Source: Pycnococcus provasolii (Eukaryota > Chlorophyta > Pseudoscourfieldiophyceae > Pseudoscourfieldiales). From it: a DNA stretch of 64,000 nt. The stretch lies in the NCBI GenBank assembly GCA_049487715.1, contig CP150583.1, positions 124,001 through 188,000 of the forward strand. The letters are read 5' to 3'. Shown here piece after piece: positions 30,417 through 40,774 of this stretch. Every line of letters starts with the position of its first letter. The stretch's first letter is position 1. A program made the translations under genes and the position numbers. Under the pieces are notes generated by a model. That model was given only the letters and a program-made list of their open reading frames with translations. It searched no databases and was not told where the DNA came from.

Positions 30417-31999
30417 CGAGCAAGCAAGAGCGCACAATACAATAATGGCAAGACGCCGTGCCTCAACCGCAACGGAGGAGGACTGGACGCGTTTCACCCT
30501 GACGCAGATTTCGCGCAGAAGAAAAAAAAGGGCCAACTAAAATTTAAGGTTAGGACACGGACGGTGCACAAGCCGACTAAGGTAACTCCTTGGGCAAGCA
30601 TTCGAAAGCTTTTGAAAGTGACCACCTCTTACATGGGAGAATCACATCCTCAATTCCTCATCGTTCCTTACCGACCTTACCGACCTTACAAACAGTACAT
30701 TAGTCGTCTAAAACCTCTACAAACAAATCGTTGTTGTTCCCGGACGGTCAGCCGGTAAAGGTTTCACGGTTGCAGTTCCACCACTTACCTAGTTAAGGTT
30801 ATGTCATGTAAGTGGGACTCCTCGCACACAGTCCCACCTTGGGGTTATATAGGCCTTTGAGCTTGAGCTTGGTCAGTTCCCACTTCCCAGGTGCCGTACG
30901 GTAGCGCTCATCGACCCCCCTACCTTTTACCTTTAGGGTTACGGTACAAGGAACAACCCTAACAATGGGAAAACCCGACCCTTAGATGAAATGAGACGGT
31001 ACAGGTACCTCTCGCTCGTACGGGGGAAAGTGCAAGAAATGACGACATGCGGGTAGCTTGCGGTGGTGAGAGTGTTTGTGTGTCGCAGAAGGAGGGGGGA
31101 GAGGAATCGTCGCTTCATGTTTTTTTTTGTCCTGTCCTGTCGCGCGCATCGATGCAAGCGCAATTGGTCTGGCACCGAACGAGACATGCCAAGACCATCG
31201 CGATCCTCCCCTGATCATTTACGTTGTTTGCATGCATTTTTCGCCCTTTTGCTTGTGTATTCAGACCGTGCAGCCATGTGAAGTGCTCAACTGCTCCTGT
31301 GCGTATTTTTGTATGATTTTATGTGAGTTCTTCCCTCTCACCTTCCGAGCCGTTACAACCTCATGTGATGTAGGGCAAGTTGAAGCCAAACAAGTACATT
31401 GGATGCACATGATGACCAAGGGACGTATTTTAAAACCCTAACGCGTTAGGGTTTTTTTTACTTTCTTATTATAATATACACGGGGCACGTGCACGGGATC
31501 GATCCCCTGGCACCTGGAAGGGAAGGGAAGGGAACAAACCTGGTTTTTTCTTCGGACTGGACGGGGTCCAAGGCGCGGTCCCCTTCCCTTGGGGGACCCA
31601 ACCTCAGGGGCCAACTCCCCGGGGGGGGGCCATTGCCATTGCCGTGTTTGGCACAGGTGTCTGGCGCAGTGGCACTCTCAGCTTTGCGGATACACACACA
31701 AACTTGTTGTACGTTCACAAACAACAATCTGTGTGTGCTGTGAGTGCGTGCTTCCTGCGTGTATCCGTTGTTGACGTGGGTGCCGTCCCGGGAATCCTCT
31801 GCTCACAATCTCAGCCATTATTGTACCGCTAGGCTAGAGGTGTGTCGCACTACAGTACGTAGCTTCAGCAGTTTGCAGCACACGATACGGCACTGCTGAT
31901 AAACCCGTTGAAGCCTTGCCAGCACCACCTGGCGAAGCCTTCGGGAAGTCCATAGTGGCATAGTGCGATTGGACCTGGCGATGGCAACGTCCTTGGCGA
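30417..31999. other. gene-free intergenic region
   Basis: No gene is recognised. It holds CCTTACCGA repeats near 30665-30690, a head-to-head telomere-like palindrome at 31432-31455, and poly-G runs near 31619. The B55 promoter is expected near the 3' end. Confidence 0.45.
31432..31455. repeat. perfect 24-bp palindrome of two head-to-head telomere-like units
   Basis: AAAACCCTAA, then CGCG, then TTAGGGTTTT: a perfect palindrome made of two opposed telomere-type repeats. It could mark an end-joining scar or a protein-binding site. Confidence 0.85.
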
Positions 32000-33769
32000 T
32001 TGACGTTCCCACAAACGCATACACAAGCTCGTCGCCTAAGATGTTCAGCACAGGAGAAACCGCCGCGAGAAAAAACGCCGTCCAAGGTCGACCTCGGTGA
32101 CTTCAGCGTGGACAGTGACTACAGTGACTCGTCTAGCAGCAATCCGCTCTGCTTCACCTTCAGCCAGTGCTTCGGCGAACGGAGCCCGGGTGAGGAGGTG
32201 CACGAGGCAGACCTCATCAGCGCGCTGGAGTTCAGCCACGACGGCGAGCACCTCGCGACTGGTGACCGAGGGGGACGCGTCGTGCTGTTCGAGCGAGTCG
32301 ACGACGATGACGCCGAATGCGCGCCTAACGCCGCATGCAGTCCGGACGACTTGGCGAACGGAAAAGTGAGACGCAGACACGGAAACAAACGGCGAACGGA
32401 GTTTCGGTACAGCACGGAGTTTCAAAGCCACGAGCCTGAGTTTGACTTTCTCAAAAGCCTCGAGATTGAGGAGAAGATTAACCAGATCAGGTGGTGCAAC
32501 GGCACAAACAACTCGCACTTCCTCCTGTCCGCCAACGACAAGACAGTCAAGCTGTGGAAGGTGTACGAGAAGAAAGTGAGAGACGTTGCCGAGTACAATG
32601 TTCGCACGTCTCCGTCGTCGTCGGACTCGGGTCCGGCGTACGCGCCGGCGACCGCCGCGGACACAGGCATGGACGGAACGTCAGCTGCGTCGGGCATGGC
32701 GCCAAGGTGCGACTACGCCGCCGCCGAGGACCTCGCAAGACGCTACGGCAGCGGTGCTGCCGCGTCGCTGCGGCTGCCACGCCTACGAAAACCCAAAGGA
32801 GTTCTCACCGCACGCAACCGCCGCGTCTTCAGCAATGCGCACGCGTACCACATCAACAGCCTGTCGTCAAACTGCGACGGGGAGACGTTCCTCTCCAGCG
32901 ACGACCTCCGCATAATCCTATGGAACCTCGAGGTGGCTCACCAGGCGTTCAACATCGTCGACATCAAGCCGACGAACATGGAAAACCTCACGGAGGTGAT
33001 AACGACGACTGACTTCCACCCGAGCAGCTGCAGCGTGTTTGGCTACGCTTCGAGCAAGGGATGCATCCGCCTCTCCGACATGCGCGAGCGAGCACTGTGC
33101 GACAGGCACGCCAAGGTGTTCGAGGCATCGCAGGGCACCGGTGGCAGCGCGAACGGAAACGGAGGCACGAAAGCTTTCTTCAGCGAAATCATCGCGTCGA
33201 TTACCGACATGAAGTTCGTCGGCAGCGGGCGTTTCATTCTCAGCCGCGACTACATGAGTCTGAAGCTGTGGGATGTCGCCATGGACGGCCGTGGGCCGAT
33301 TGCGACGTATTGGATCCACGAGCACATTAGGCCTCGCCTCGGCGACCTGTACGAGAGTGACAACGTGTTCGACAAGTTTGAGTGCTGCGCGAGCGGAGGT
33401 TACCACTCGCCTCGCACCAGCCCCACTGACGCGTCGAGCGTCATTGGCACACGATATCTGTGCACGGGCTCATACTCTAATCTCTTCCGCGTTTTTGACG
33501 CCAAAATGGCGATTTCCGGCGCCCCGATTGAGATGGCAGAGTCGAGCGCGGCACACCAGCTGCTGGAGAGTTCGAAGCAGCCAAACCGTTACAACGGGCA
33601 GTATCTTTCGGCTAACGGCGTGTCCAAGTTGAACGCCCAGGCGAGCGAGAAGTCGCTCTCCGGCGTGCCAATGGACTTCCAGTCGAAAGTTCTGCATTTA
33701 GCATGGCACCCGCATCGTCCCGTGGTGGCAGCGGCGGCGACGAATAGCTTGTACCTGTTTGCAAGATAG
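32000..33769 (+). CDS. PPP2R2: protein phosphatase 2A regulatory subunit B55 (PR55/B)
   Basis: A WD40 beta-propeller that selects substrates for PP2A, with roles in mitotic exit and cytoskeletal control. B55 hallmarks are visible: ISALEFSHDGEHLATGDRGG, the acidic-loop context EFDFLKSLEIEEKINQIRW, SANDKTVKLWKVYEK, NAHAYHINSLSSNCDGETFL, SDDLRIILWNLE, then ITTTDFHPSSCSVFGYASSKG, FILSRDYMSLKLWDV and FDKFECC. An insert of about 50 residues (SPSSSDSGPAYAPATAADTG...) sits between blades, in a loop. The frame has no ATG before the domain. It starts at a TTG at 32000, and an ATG-led frame (31981, MATSLAIDVPTNAY...) lies one base out of phase, so the first exon or a one-base indel is unresolved. Coordinates at the 5' end are therefore nominal. 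Confidence 0.92.
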   Translation: MTFPQTHTQARRLRCSAQEKPPREKTPSKVDLGDFSVDSDYSDSSSSNPLCFTFSQCFGERSPGEEVHEADLISALEFSHDGEHLATGDRGGRVVLFERVDDDDAECAPNAACSPDDLANGKVRRRHGNKRRTEFRYSTEFQSHEPEFDFLKSLEIEEKINQIRWCNGTNNSHFLLSANDKTVKLWKVYEKKVRDVAEYNVRTSPSSSDSGPAYAPATAADTGMDGTSAASGMAPRCDYAAAEDLARRYGSGAAASLRLPRLRKPKGVLTARNRRVFSNAHAYHINSLSSNCDGETFLSSDDLRIILWNLEVAHQAFNIVDIKPTNMENLTEVITTTDFHPSSCSVFGYASSKGCIRLSDMRERALCDRHAKVFEASQGTGGSANGNGGTKAFFSEIIASITDMKFVGSGRFILSRDYMSLKLWDVAMDGRGPIATYWIHEHIRPRLGDLYESDNVFDKFECCASGGYHSPRTSPTDASSVIGTRYLCTGSYSNLFRVFDAKMAISGAPIEMAESSAAHQLLESSKQPNRYNGQYLSANGVSKLNAQASEKSLSGVPMDFQSKVLHLAWHPHRPVVAAAATNSLYLFAR

Positions 33770-33884
33770 AAGAAGTGTAACAAGGCACACAGTGACTAAA
33801 GACCAAAAAAAAACTGAAAAACAACACAAAAGGTTACAATATTAGAACTACGCTAGTCGAGAACAGTCTCGCGGGTCCAAATAG

Positions 33885-34337
33885 CTAGTCGTTGAATTCG
33901 AGTCCTCTCATCTTGAAGTACTCGTCGCGTGCCTTTTTCACCCTTTGTTGGTTCGCCGACGCGGCTGCCGAGTTTCCTTTCGCCGCGAGTTTGCGCGCCC
34001 TGTCTCCTTCTCCAGAAGCTCCCACTCCCTCATCAAACTGTTGTTGTTTCGCCTTGTACTGCTTGTACGCCTGGTACTCTTCGTTGTACCTAGGGTCGAA
34101 CGGGTCTTTCTGCTTCTTCGACCCGAGTGAAGAGTTTGCCGATGGGGCTGATGCCGGCGCTGCGTTCCAGTCACGTTCGTTCGTGGATGCCTGGTTTGAC
34201 CACACACCTCGCGTACGTTCGAGGTCAGAGAGCGCCTTTCTCATGTCGTTCAAAGCGGCGACTTGTGATGAGTTGGACGGGTCTACGGTTTTCTCGAACT
34301 GAGCGACTTGCTGACGCAAAGCTGCGTTGGACGACAT
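33885..34337 (-). CDS. small hydrophilic protein of unknown function
   Basis: 150 residues from an ATG at 34337. The N-terminal third is helical with regular spacing (SSNAALRQQVAQFEKTVDPS...ALNDMRKALSDLERTRGVW). The centre is disordered, and the C-terminal part is a charged helix (DPFDPRYNEEYQAYKQYKAKQQQF...RVKKARDEYFKMRGLEFND). The conserved look of both ends suggests a real protein of a eukaryotic complex, but I do not recognise the family. Its 3' end is about 115 bp from the B55 stop, in convergent orientation. Confidence 0.55.
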   Translation of the reverse strand: MSSNAALRQQVAQFEKTVDPSNSSQVAALNDMRKALSDLERTRGVWSNQASTNERDWNAAPASAPSANSSLGSKKQKDPFDPRYNEEYQAYKQYKAKQQQFDEGVGASGEGDRARKLAAKGNSAAASANQQRVKKARDEYFKMRGLEFND

Positions 34338-35742
34338 GTGTAGGCAACGACAAAGGTGAACACGAATGCGTTAATTGGGAATTGACCGAAGAGGCGACCA
34401 TATCGCGACTACCCTAGAAGAAGGTTCCGAGCGAGAACAACGGGTCGGTTCGGTTCGGGGAACTCGTTCGGGGTTTCATGGGTTTTTTAAATTAGGGGTT
34501 GGGTTGTTTTCCTCTGACACCGTCGTGAATACAAGTCCATTCGACGAGCCTCCTGCCTCTCAGCTGCCTTTCAGCCTGGCAGCCTGCTCACTACTGGCAG
34601 TAGTTACCAGTAGTTCAGGCAAGCTGCCAGTGAGCTCATCGTGCGATTCTTGGACCTGATTCTTGGTACCCGTGGTATTCTTGACCACGTTTGTAACGGA
34701 AGGGAAACGAGTTTTTTTGGAAAAAAAAGAATGGAGGGAAGGAGTGTGAATTTCAAGCGACATCAAACAAACGGCTTGCAAGGTCTTCAAGACCATTCAA
34801 GATGAAGGATCGAGGAGGAGACCGAGGACTGAGGAGAAGAACGGAGTGCGTCGGTAGTCGGTGTGCGCCAGTGCGGCCATGGCCCTGTGCAACACTGTAT
34901 TACCACTCGTAAGGACCATGTGTTATGTGTACACTGTACAGTAGACTGTACAGTATGAAATACCATGTTGCCACAATGGCACAATCACACAATGAACTGG
35001 TATGAACCAATGAAGATGTGGTCGAACCAAACGATTCCGTTTTCTAAAGTTTTCCAAGAGAATATAACTTACCGGGCACAACAGGTTGGAACATGCAACA
35101 TGCATCATGCAAGGCCACTGCGCATCGTTCTTAATTTTAAACAATCGTCCGCCAACTACATACCACAACCACAACCACAACGCCTATTCGTAGTGCTATA
35201 GTCGAACAAGTGAAACCTTGCTCCAACCAAGGGGAGATAACATGGGGTGGCAACTCCGGGGGGGGGTCTCACGAGTTCCGGAGACAGACCAAGGGATGGA
35301 CTTACAGCTCAGGTTGCTTTCGGGCAAAAGGGACCCCACTCTTGGTCGTATCTACGTACTGGTCTGGTCTAACTGCCTTACACTTACGACCAAATGTCTG
35401 TCTCCGGAACTCAAACAACGGTGCCTGGTCGGAGTTGCCACCCCATGTTATTTCCCCTTGCTCCAACTGATCAGTTCCCTCTCCAACCCTCTTATCGTAC
35501 CCGGTAGAATACTCTAGGAACTCGACAGAGCACGCGCGTGGCCTTGCAATTCTTGCAATACTTGCAATCACGTCAACTGATCAACTCGCGATCTCCCGGT
35601 CTTCTGTGGCGTCTGTGGCGTTCGGTCGGGCGTTGGTTACTTGCGCTTGTTGGTTCTGGTCACTTGGGCTTGGTTTGGTACTGTATTACTTGACAGCTCT
35701 TGCACATAGTAGTACCCAATAGTACTACAGGTGTATCGTAGT
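34338..35742. other. intergenic region with a small TIR element
   Basis: No gene. Besides the inverted-repeat element at 35228-35460, it contains CAGTAGTTACCAGTAGTT near 34598-34615 and TGTACACTGTACAGTAGACT-type palindromic runs near 34928-34955. Confidence 0.45.
35228..35460. mobile_element. small non-autonomous TIR element, 233 bp
   Basis: Terminal inverted repeats of about 31 bp with one mismatch (left starts CAAGGGGAGATAACATGG, right ends CATGTTATTTCCCCTTG). The element is flanked by perfect 7-bp direct repeats CTCCAAC at 35221-35227 and 35461-35467 (10 bp, TTGCTCCAAC, if the TTG is shared). Further inverted arms lie inside (GAGTTCCGGAGACAGAC near 35274 and GTCTGTCTCCGGAACTC near 35396), so the whole unit can fold back. 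It encodes no protein. The duplication length does not match Tc1/mariner, so the superfamily is open. Confidence 0.7.
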
Positions 35743-37560
35743 ATGGTGGTGGTGGCCGGAGACCAGAGAAATGGCGACGACGACAGGAAAAATAACAAGA
35801 ACGCGGCCGGCGCAAACGAGTCAAGGCTGTCAAGGAAACGAACCGTTCACGCGAGAAGAAACAACTTGGCGCCAGCAAGTCAATCGTCGCCATCCCCGAC
35901 GCGAGCAAGGAAGGCGAAAGCAAACTCGACACCAATATCATCAGCCAAGTTGTCCAAGTCCAACGATACAGACCAACACGCGGCGCCAGTGAGCTTGTAC
36001 CGCGATGTCATCAAGCCACTGTTCACCAAAAACCAAACGTGGGACGACGAAGTCAGAAAGGCTGTCGCGTACGGCAGCGCATACTTCGCCTTCAACTGCC
36101 TCAAGACGACGTACCAAACGTACAGCGTGCAGCTTTTCCTTGACGCATTCAAACTGTCGCGGCCGTGGTTCTACACCGGACAGTCCGCACTCGGCGCGTG
36201 GAACTCCGTCGACGACACGCTCATGGCTCTGCTCGCACACTACTTGCACAAGGGAAGCACTCCCGCGCTGAGACACGCATGCGCGTACACTTACGGAGGG
36301 CCCATATGCGCGTTTTCGTACATGCTCATGCTCGTGCCGTGGAGCACGACAAACGACACCATCAAAGGAATACACAACGTCGTATCAATCTGCGTGTGGG
36401 ACTGTGCGGCTTCGTACATGTCCGTCAGCCACCAAGCGCTCGGCACAGACATATCGCAGAGCTTGCACACGCGAACGCTGTGTAAGCGCTTTGAAATCAT
36501 CGCGCTCATGTGCACGAGCGTCGTCGTGCTGTGCGCAGGGCACATATGGGATCCCAACAAGCTGATGCGTTTCCAAGTCATGTGCGCAGGTCTCGTTGCC
36601 GTGAGCTGGACGATCATGAGATGGAGCGCGCGAACGCTCACCGATGTGCTCGAGCGCGAGGAGAAAGCAAGGAAAGATGGCAAGAAATCTGTGCCATCGT
36701 CGTCACAACGTCCATCATCACCGTCATCCGCCGCACCCGCCTCAACCATCCGCTCCATGCGCAAGTCACCATCGCCGCGGTCGAAGCAGCCAACACCCAA
36801 AATCACGCCATCCTCAAATGAAAGTGCCGCAACATCGGGATGGATCAGCACCGCAAAGCAAATCGCCGGAAATAAGCACTTCGTCGTGTGGCTGCTCACG
36901 CAATTTTGCGTGTACTGCAACACGTGCTTTCAGATGAAATTCTTCAACATTTTCAGCCGCGAGCTTCTCAAGGGCACGTGGGCGGAAGGTCAAGGCCCGA
37001 CACTGATGGGAATCGCGCGCATGGTGCAAGGAGCTGCGTCTTTTCTCATCGTGCTGCCCGCCGTTGAGACGAACAGCTTGTACAGTGTGTTCCTGGTGGG
37101 TTGCTTAATCAGCCTAGCCATGGGCATTACCAGCTTCGCGGTTGTGAGCTGGAATCCAACTTTCTTCATACCGATCGCGCTCATTGCGAGTGTCGTATTC
37201 GCAAGCCACAAGGCGGTGGTCGGTATGTTCATTAGCGATCTCGTCGACGAAGACTGCGTGCTGCACAAACGAAAGATGCCGCTGTCATCTACATTCTTTG
37301 CCGCACGCAGTTTCTTCACCGTGTGGGCCGAGAGTCTTGTGCCGATGGCAACCGTCTTCGTTTTGGATCGATGCGGCTGGGTGAGAGACGCGCCGCTGTC
37401 GGACAATGCACCTCCATCGAATGCCGTTGGGTGTATGCGCACCATGTGGTGGGCTGTTCCTATCACGTTGACAACGATCCAGATCGCCATGATGAACCTC
37501 GGCTTTGGTCTGCGAGGAAAGTATCTGCAGGACATACGCGCAAGACGTGCGGCCATGTAG
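35743..37560 (+). CDS. MFS transporter, MFSD13A/TMEM180-like
   Basis: 605 residues from the ATG at 35743; an in-frame GTG at 35731 is ignored. A basic, disordered N-terminal tail of about 85 residues precedes roughly 12 hydrophobic segments in two blocks. A Ser/Pro/Lys-rich cytosolic loop (about residues 305-360) divides them, as is usual for the major facilitator superfamily. The segment SRPWFYTGQSALGAWNSVDDTLMALL parallels the family motif 'G...F..WN..NDPL.G' of MFSD13A/TMEM180 and glycoside-pentoside-hexuronide-type carriers. The second block includes KHFVVWLLTQFCVYCNTCFQ and VVGMFISDLVDEDCVLHKRK. The substrate is unknown. Confidence 0.65.
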   Translation: MVVVAGDQRNGDDDRKNNKNAAGANESRLSRKRTVHARRNNLAPASQSSPSPTRARKAKANSTPISSAKLSKSNDTDQHAAPVSLYRDVIKPLFTKNQTWDDEVRKAVAYGSAYFAFNCLKTTYQTYSVQLFLDAFKLSRPWFYTGQSALGAWNSVDDTLMALLAHYLHKGSTPALRHACAYTYGGPICAFSYMLMLVPWSTTNDTIKGIHNVVSICVWDCAASYMSVSHQALGTDISQSLHTRTLCKRFEIIALMCTSVVVLCAGHIWDPNKLMRFQVMCAGLVAVSWTIMRWSARTLTDVLEREEKARKDGKKSVPSSSQRPSSPSSAAPASTIRSMRKSPSPRSKQPTPKITPSSNESAATSGWISTAKQIAGNKHFVVWLLTQFCVYCNTCFQMKFFNIFSRELLKGTWAEGQGPTLMGIARMVQGAASFLIVLPAVETNSLYSVFLVGCLISLAMGITSFAVVSWNPTFFIPIALIASVVFASHKAVVGMFISDLVDEDCVLHKRKMPLSSTFFAARSFFTVWAESLVPMATVFVLDRCGWVRDAPLSDNAPPSNAVGCMRTMWWAVPITLTTIQIAMMNLGFGLRGKYLQDIRARRAAM

Positions 37561-37626
37561 TAAACTAAAGAAAAAACAGTTCAGAAGAAATGACATGTCT
37601 TTTTACTCGTGACAGCGCGCCGTTCA

Positions 37627-38676
37627 TTATCCTACAGGATGCTTTGGCGCGTGTGCCGGGATGACGTGTGAGTCGGTCGTTAGTCCGCTCTTGCGCCACT
37701 TCTCCCACATGCCGGCGCGCATCTGCCCAATGCGACTTGAGGCTGGCAGGGCGTGCTGAGTGATTTTCTTAAAGTTCATTGCGATCTTGTGCGTGTCCTT
37801 GTCGTTCTTCACCATCGCCTTGTTAATTCTTTGATTCTCTCTCGTCATCTGGTGCGCCACGGCTTTGTGCTGATTTTCACTCTGCTGTGCGGCGCGCGCG
37901 CGCTCGTTCGCATTCTCGACGTGGATGTCACGCTGTGAGATGTGCGTCATCATGTCGTTCTGCAGGTGCAGCTGACTGACCATCCACTGTAGGCAGTCGT
38001 TCGCGGTGATATGCCCCGATATCGGCGGCGGCGGGCTGGCGACGAATCCGTCTTGTCCGTTCCACTGCCGATACTCGAACTTATCCTCTCGCCGGTAAGC
38101 CGCCGCTTCCTGCTGCTTAAGGTTCGTCATGCCCTCCCTGCAGAACTCCATGAACATGCGCAGGTCCTCGACAGGATTTTCCGTCGCGTCCCAGCCTTTG
38201 TCGCGTGTCTGCTCGACGACGTTGTCCTTGTGCTGCCGCGCAGTGCGCATGAGCACGTTCGCGGTACTCAGACTGCCCGTCTTAGCGGACAGGCCAATGA
38301 GCAGGTGTCCGTTTTGAATGAGCAGGACAAGAAGGAGTGATACGAATAGGCACAGTATTGTGAGGAGGAAGCTCTCTTCGACGCCGAGCCGCCTAGCGAG
38401 TGGCCTGAATGTGTGGTTTGCGACGAAGTGCCACGCCCTTCTGAACGGCGCAATGGTCGCAAGCGCCGCGCGCCTGACGTGCGCGGCGGCGACAATGAGC
38501 GCACTGTCAACATCCTTCACCTCGACGTCCGGAACGTGCGGCGCCGGCGCACCTGCGGGTGCGACTTCGACGACCTGCGCGCTCGCCGACGCATCGTCCG
38601 TCGTCGCGAGTTCCTCGTCCGTGTGTCCCCACCCCGGCGCAAGGTCGGCGTATCTTCTCAATCGCGCGAGGAACAT
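37627..38676 (-). CDS. single-pass membrane protein with C-terminal coiled coil, unknown function
   Basis: 349 residues from an ATG at 38676. A soluble N-terminal region of about 100 residues is followed by one strong transmembrane helix (ESFLLTILCLFVSLLLVLLI, about 101-120), then a long hydrophilic region with helical coiled-coil character (HISQRDIHVENANERARAAQ...MTRENQRINKAMVKNDKDTH). It looks like a type II or tail-cytosolic organelle membrane protein. No family is recognised. It converges on the MFS gene, with stops only 66 bp apart. Confidence 0.6.
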   Translation of the reverse strand: MFLARLRRYADLAPGWGHTDEELATTDDASASAQVVEVAPAGAPAPHVPDVEVKDVDSALIVAAAHVRRAALATIAPFRRAWHFVANHTFRPLARRLGVEESFLLTILCLFVSLLLVLLIQNGHLLIGLSAKTGSLSTANVLMRTARQHKDNVVEQTRDKGWDATENPVEDLRMFMEFCREGMTNLKQQEAAAYRREDKFEYRQWNGQDGFVASPPPPISGHITANDCLQWMVSQLHLQNDMMTHISQRDIHVENANERARAAQQSENQHKAVAHQMTRENQRINKAMVKNDKDTHKIAMNFKKITQHALPASSRIGQMRAGMWEKWRKSGLTTDSHVIPAHAPKHPVG

Positions 38677-39697
38677 ACGAGGAAAAAAAATTAAAAATTA
38701 ATGTAGAGCTATATGCAAGGCAGGACAAGGCGACACGGCCGACGTCTATAAGAAAGCTCAAAGAAACACTCTTACTTATCCAAGAAACAGAGACACAGCA
38801 AGCTGATGATGACCGATGATGGCCGGCCAATGATCGGCCGAAACCGGAGTGGAGTTGAGCTCTGTCCTCCAGGTGGAAACTAATCTGCGGCCAGGAACTC
38901 GAGCCTCAATAATCAAGGTACAAGAAACACTGATTAGGCGGCTCCTCTCCCTACACTATCGATAGTACTCCTCTCATCAATCAGGTGGGTCGTGCAAAAG
39001 CTCCCTCCGGAAGCTCCATCCAGACTTATTGTCGATCAAATCAGACGACTGGAGAGCGGCTCCCTCCCTTTAATTCGCCTTTCCCACAGTGCACGCAACT
39101 GGTTGGATTCCACCCAATGAATGGGGTTTGAGGTGGTCTGGGTCCCAGGAGCGCGCGCCTCGGCCCTCGGCTGGTCACGGCCTTGCACACAGTACACACG
39201 CATGGAAGCCATGGAAGGGGCGAACTACGTAAATTGACCACCTCTATTAATGTGGCCATCATGGACGATTGTCGATTGGTCGATTTGGAGGGAGATTGGA
39301 GAAGGACCACCACGGGGTACGGTACGGTAAAGGTTTACCAGAGGGCGAGGTCCCAGGATCAGGGGCATCATGCATCATGCATCATGAGAAATCATGGTGC
39401 ATACTTCATATGTACCTTGCATGGAGGTCTTGCATCATGCATGGTACAGTATGATCAAAACCGATCAAAGGCGTCTACAGGTCTACCTACTGCCTCAATT
39501 CTCTCAATACTTCCTCGTGCCTCGGGTAGCCTCGGGTTGGGGTTCGGGGTTCGGGACTTCGGGGTTCACCTTTCGGGGTTCGGGACTTCGGGGTTCACCT
39601 TTCGGGGTTCGGGACTTCGGGTCTTCGGGGAAGAAAATCTTTTCCCGTATCTGTTCATTTATCTTTTTATCTTTTTTTTTTGTCGTTCGCTCAAGGC
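38677..39697. other. intergenic region with short repeats
   Basis: No gene is recognised. It includes a GCATCATGCATCATG run (39366-39390) and three copies of a 29-bp unit (TTCGGGGTTCGGGACTTCGG...) at about 39537-39630. Confidence 0.5.
39537..39630. repeat. 29-bp tandem repeat, about 3 copies
   Basis: Unit TTCGGGGTTCGGGACTTCGG plus GGTTCACCT, repeated almost perfectly, just upstream of the P-loop kinase. Confidence 0.85.
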
Positions 39698-40687
39698 ATG
39701 TTTCTTACAGGTTTCAAAGGTGTTCCGTGCAACATACCAGCAAGACCTATAGAGGATACCACTCGCAGGAGGAGGAGTGCAGGTAGTGCTCGGGACGCCT
39801 TAACGTGTCCCCAGGCTGTGGGACGCGTTAAGGTGTCCCAGTGTTGTTGTTCGAATCAGCAGATTAGCGGGACAGACAGTAATAGATGGGCAGACGTACA
39901 GACCGCAGATGAACTCGTGCTCAGACTCGCTGACGTGCTCGCGACGTCGCACAAACGTTCCAATACGCGCGTCATTGCGGGTGTTGCCGGCGCACCGGGA
40001 TCGGGGAAATCTACGATGGCGAGACACCTCCGCGAGCGCGTCAACGAGGCGCTCAATAGCAGAAACGCTTGCGTCGTCGTACCCATGGACGGATATCACA
40101 CACGCCGCGCCGACTTGAACCGCATGGAAAATGCCACTCTCGCAAACGCGAGAAGGGGTGCTCACTGGACCTTCGACGCCGACAGATTTGCTGACGGCGT
40201 CGAGCGTTTGGCGAGCGCCTACGAGAAGGAGGATGTTCGACTACCAAGCTTTGACCACGGCGTGGGAGACCCTGTTGACGACGACGTCCTCGTCCCAAGC
40301 TCGGCGCCAGTCGTCCTCGTCGAAGGTTTGTACCTCTACCTCACCGACGACGCGCGCACGAGCGCTGGGGAGCAGGAATTCGAGGGCGGAGACGACGGCG
40401 TCGGGTGTGCCGTCGACGTGCGCGTTTCGCCGGCGTGGCAACGCGCTTCGAAATGCATGCAGCACAAGTTTTTCATCGACGCCGACGTCGATGGCTGCAT
40501 GCGCCGTGTGCGCAAGCGCCATCTCGCGGCGTGGGGCCCCAAAAGCAACAATCCCGTCAAGAGGAGTGTGGAAGAAATCGACGAGCGCGTCAAGGCGAAC
40601 GACGCTCGCAACGCGATACTTGTCTACGAGACGATTCGCGCGAAGGACGTCGTCGCGCTACCTTTCCTTCCGCTCTCGCGTCCATAA
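39698..40687 (+). CDS. uridine kinase-like P-loop kinase (YFH7/PRK superfamily)
   Basis: About 329 residues from the ATG at 39698. The conserved part starts near NRWADVQTADELVLRL, so the first 60 residues, which include Arg- and Cys-rich stretches, may be untranslated or intronic. Seen: Walker A GAPGSGKST, then VVPMDGYHTRRADL with the conserved MDG(Y/F)H motif, ARRGAHWTFDADRF, PSFDHGVGDP, Walker B-like VVLVEGLYLY, and a lid region VRKRHLAAWG. This is the uridine kinase/phosphoribulokinase/pantothenate kinase superfamily, closest in pattern to the fungal YFH7 and plant P-loop 'ATP-dependent kinase' proteins. Phosphorylation of a small metabolite is likely, but the substrate is unknown. Two near-palindromic GGGACGC..TTAA..GTCCC motifs lie at about 39792-39840 inside the doubtful 5' part. 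Confidence 0.75.
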   Translation: MFLTGFKGVPCNIPARPIEDTTRRRRSAGSARDALTCPQAVGRVKVSQCCCSNQQISGTDSNRWADVQTADELVLRLADVLATSHKRSNTRVIAGVAGAPGSGKSTMARHLRERVNEALNSRNACVVVPMDGYHTRRADLNRMENATLANARRGAHWTFDADRFADGVERLASAYEKEDVRLPSFDHGVGDPVDDDVLVPSSAPVVLVEGLYLYLTDDARTSAGEQEFEGGDDGVGCAVDVRVSPAWQRASKCMQHKFFIDADVDGCMRRVRKRHLAAWGPKSNNPVKRSVEEIDERVKANDARNAILVYETIRAKDVVALPFLPLSRP

Positions 40688-40774
40688 ATGTGGATGAGAA
40701 GACCAGCGACTCGACAAGACGATATGATGTGATATTTTTATGTAAATACCCATTACTGAATGAGCAATCTTAGC

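Noticed and set aside
32089-32110. A 10-nt GTGACTTCAG 'intron' that would put an ATG in frame with B55
   Set aside because: Ten nucleotides is below any known spliceosomal intron; a one-base indel or missing exon is simpler.
39845-39862. TGTTG-TTCGAAT-CAGCA, a perfect tRNA T-arm look-alike
   Set aside because: No matching acceptor stem, D-arm or anticodon arm in the preceding 75 bases.
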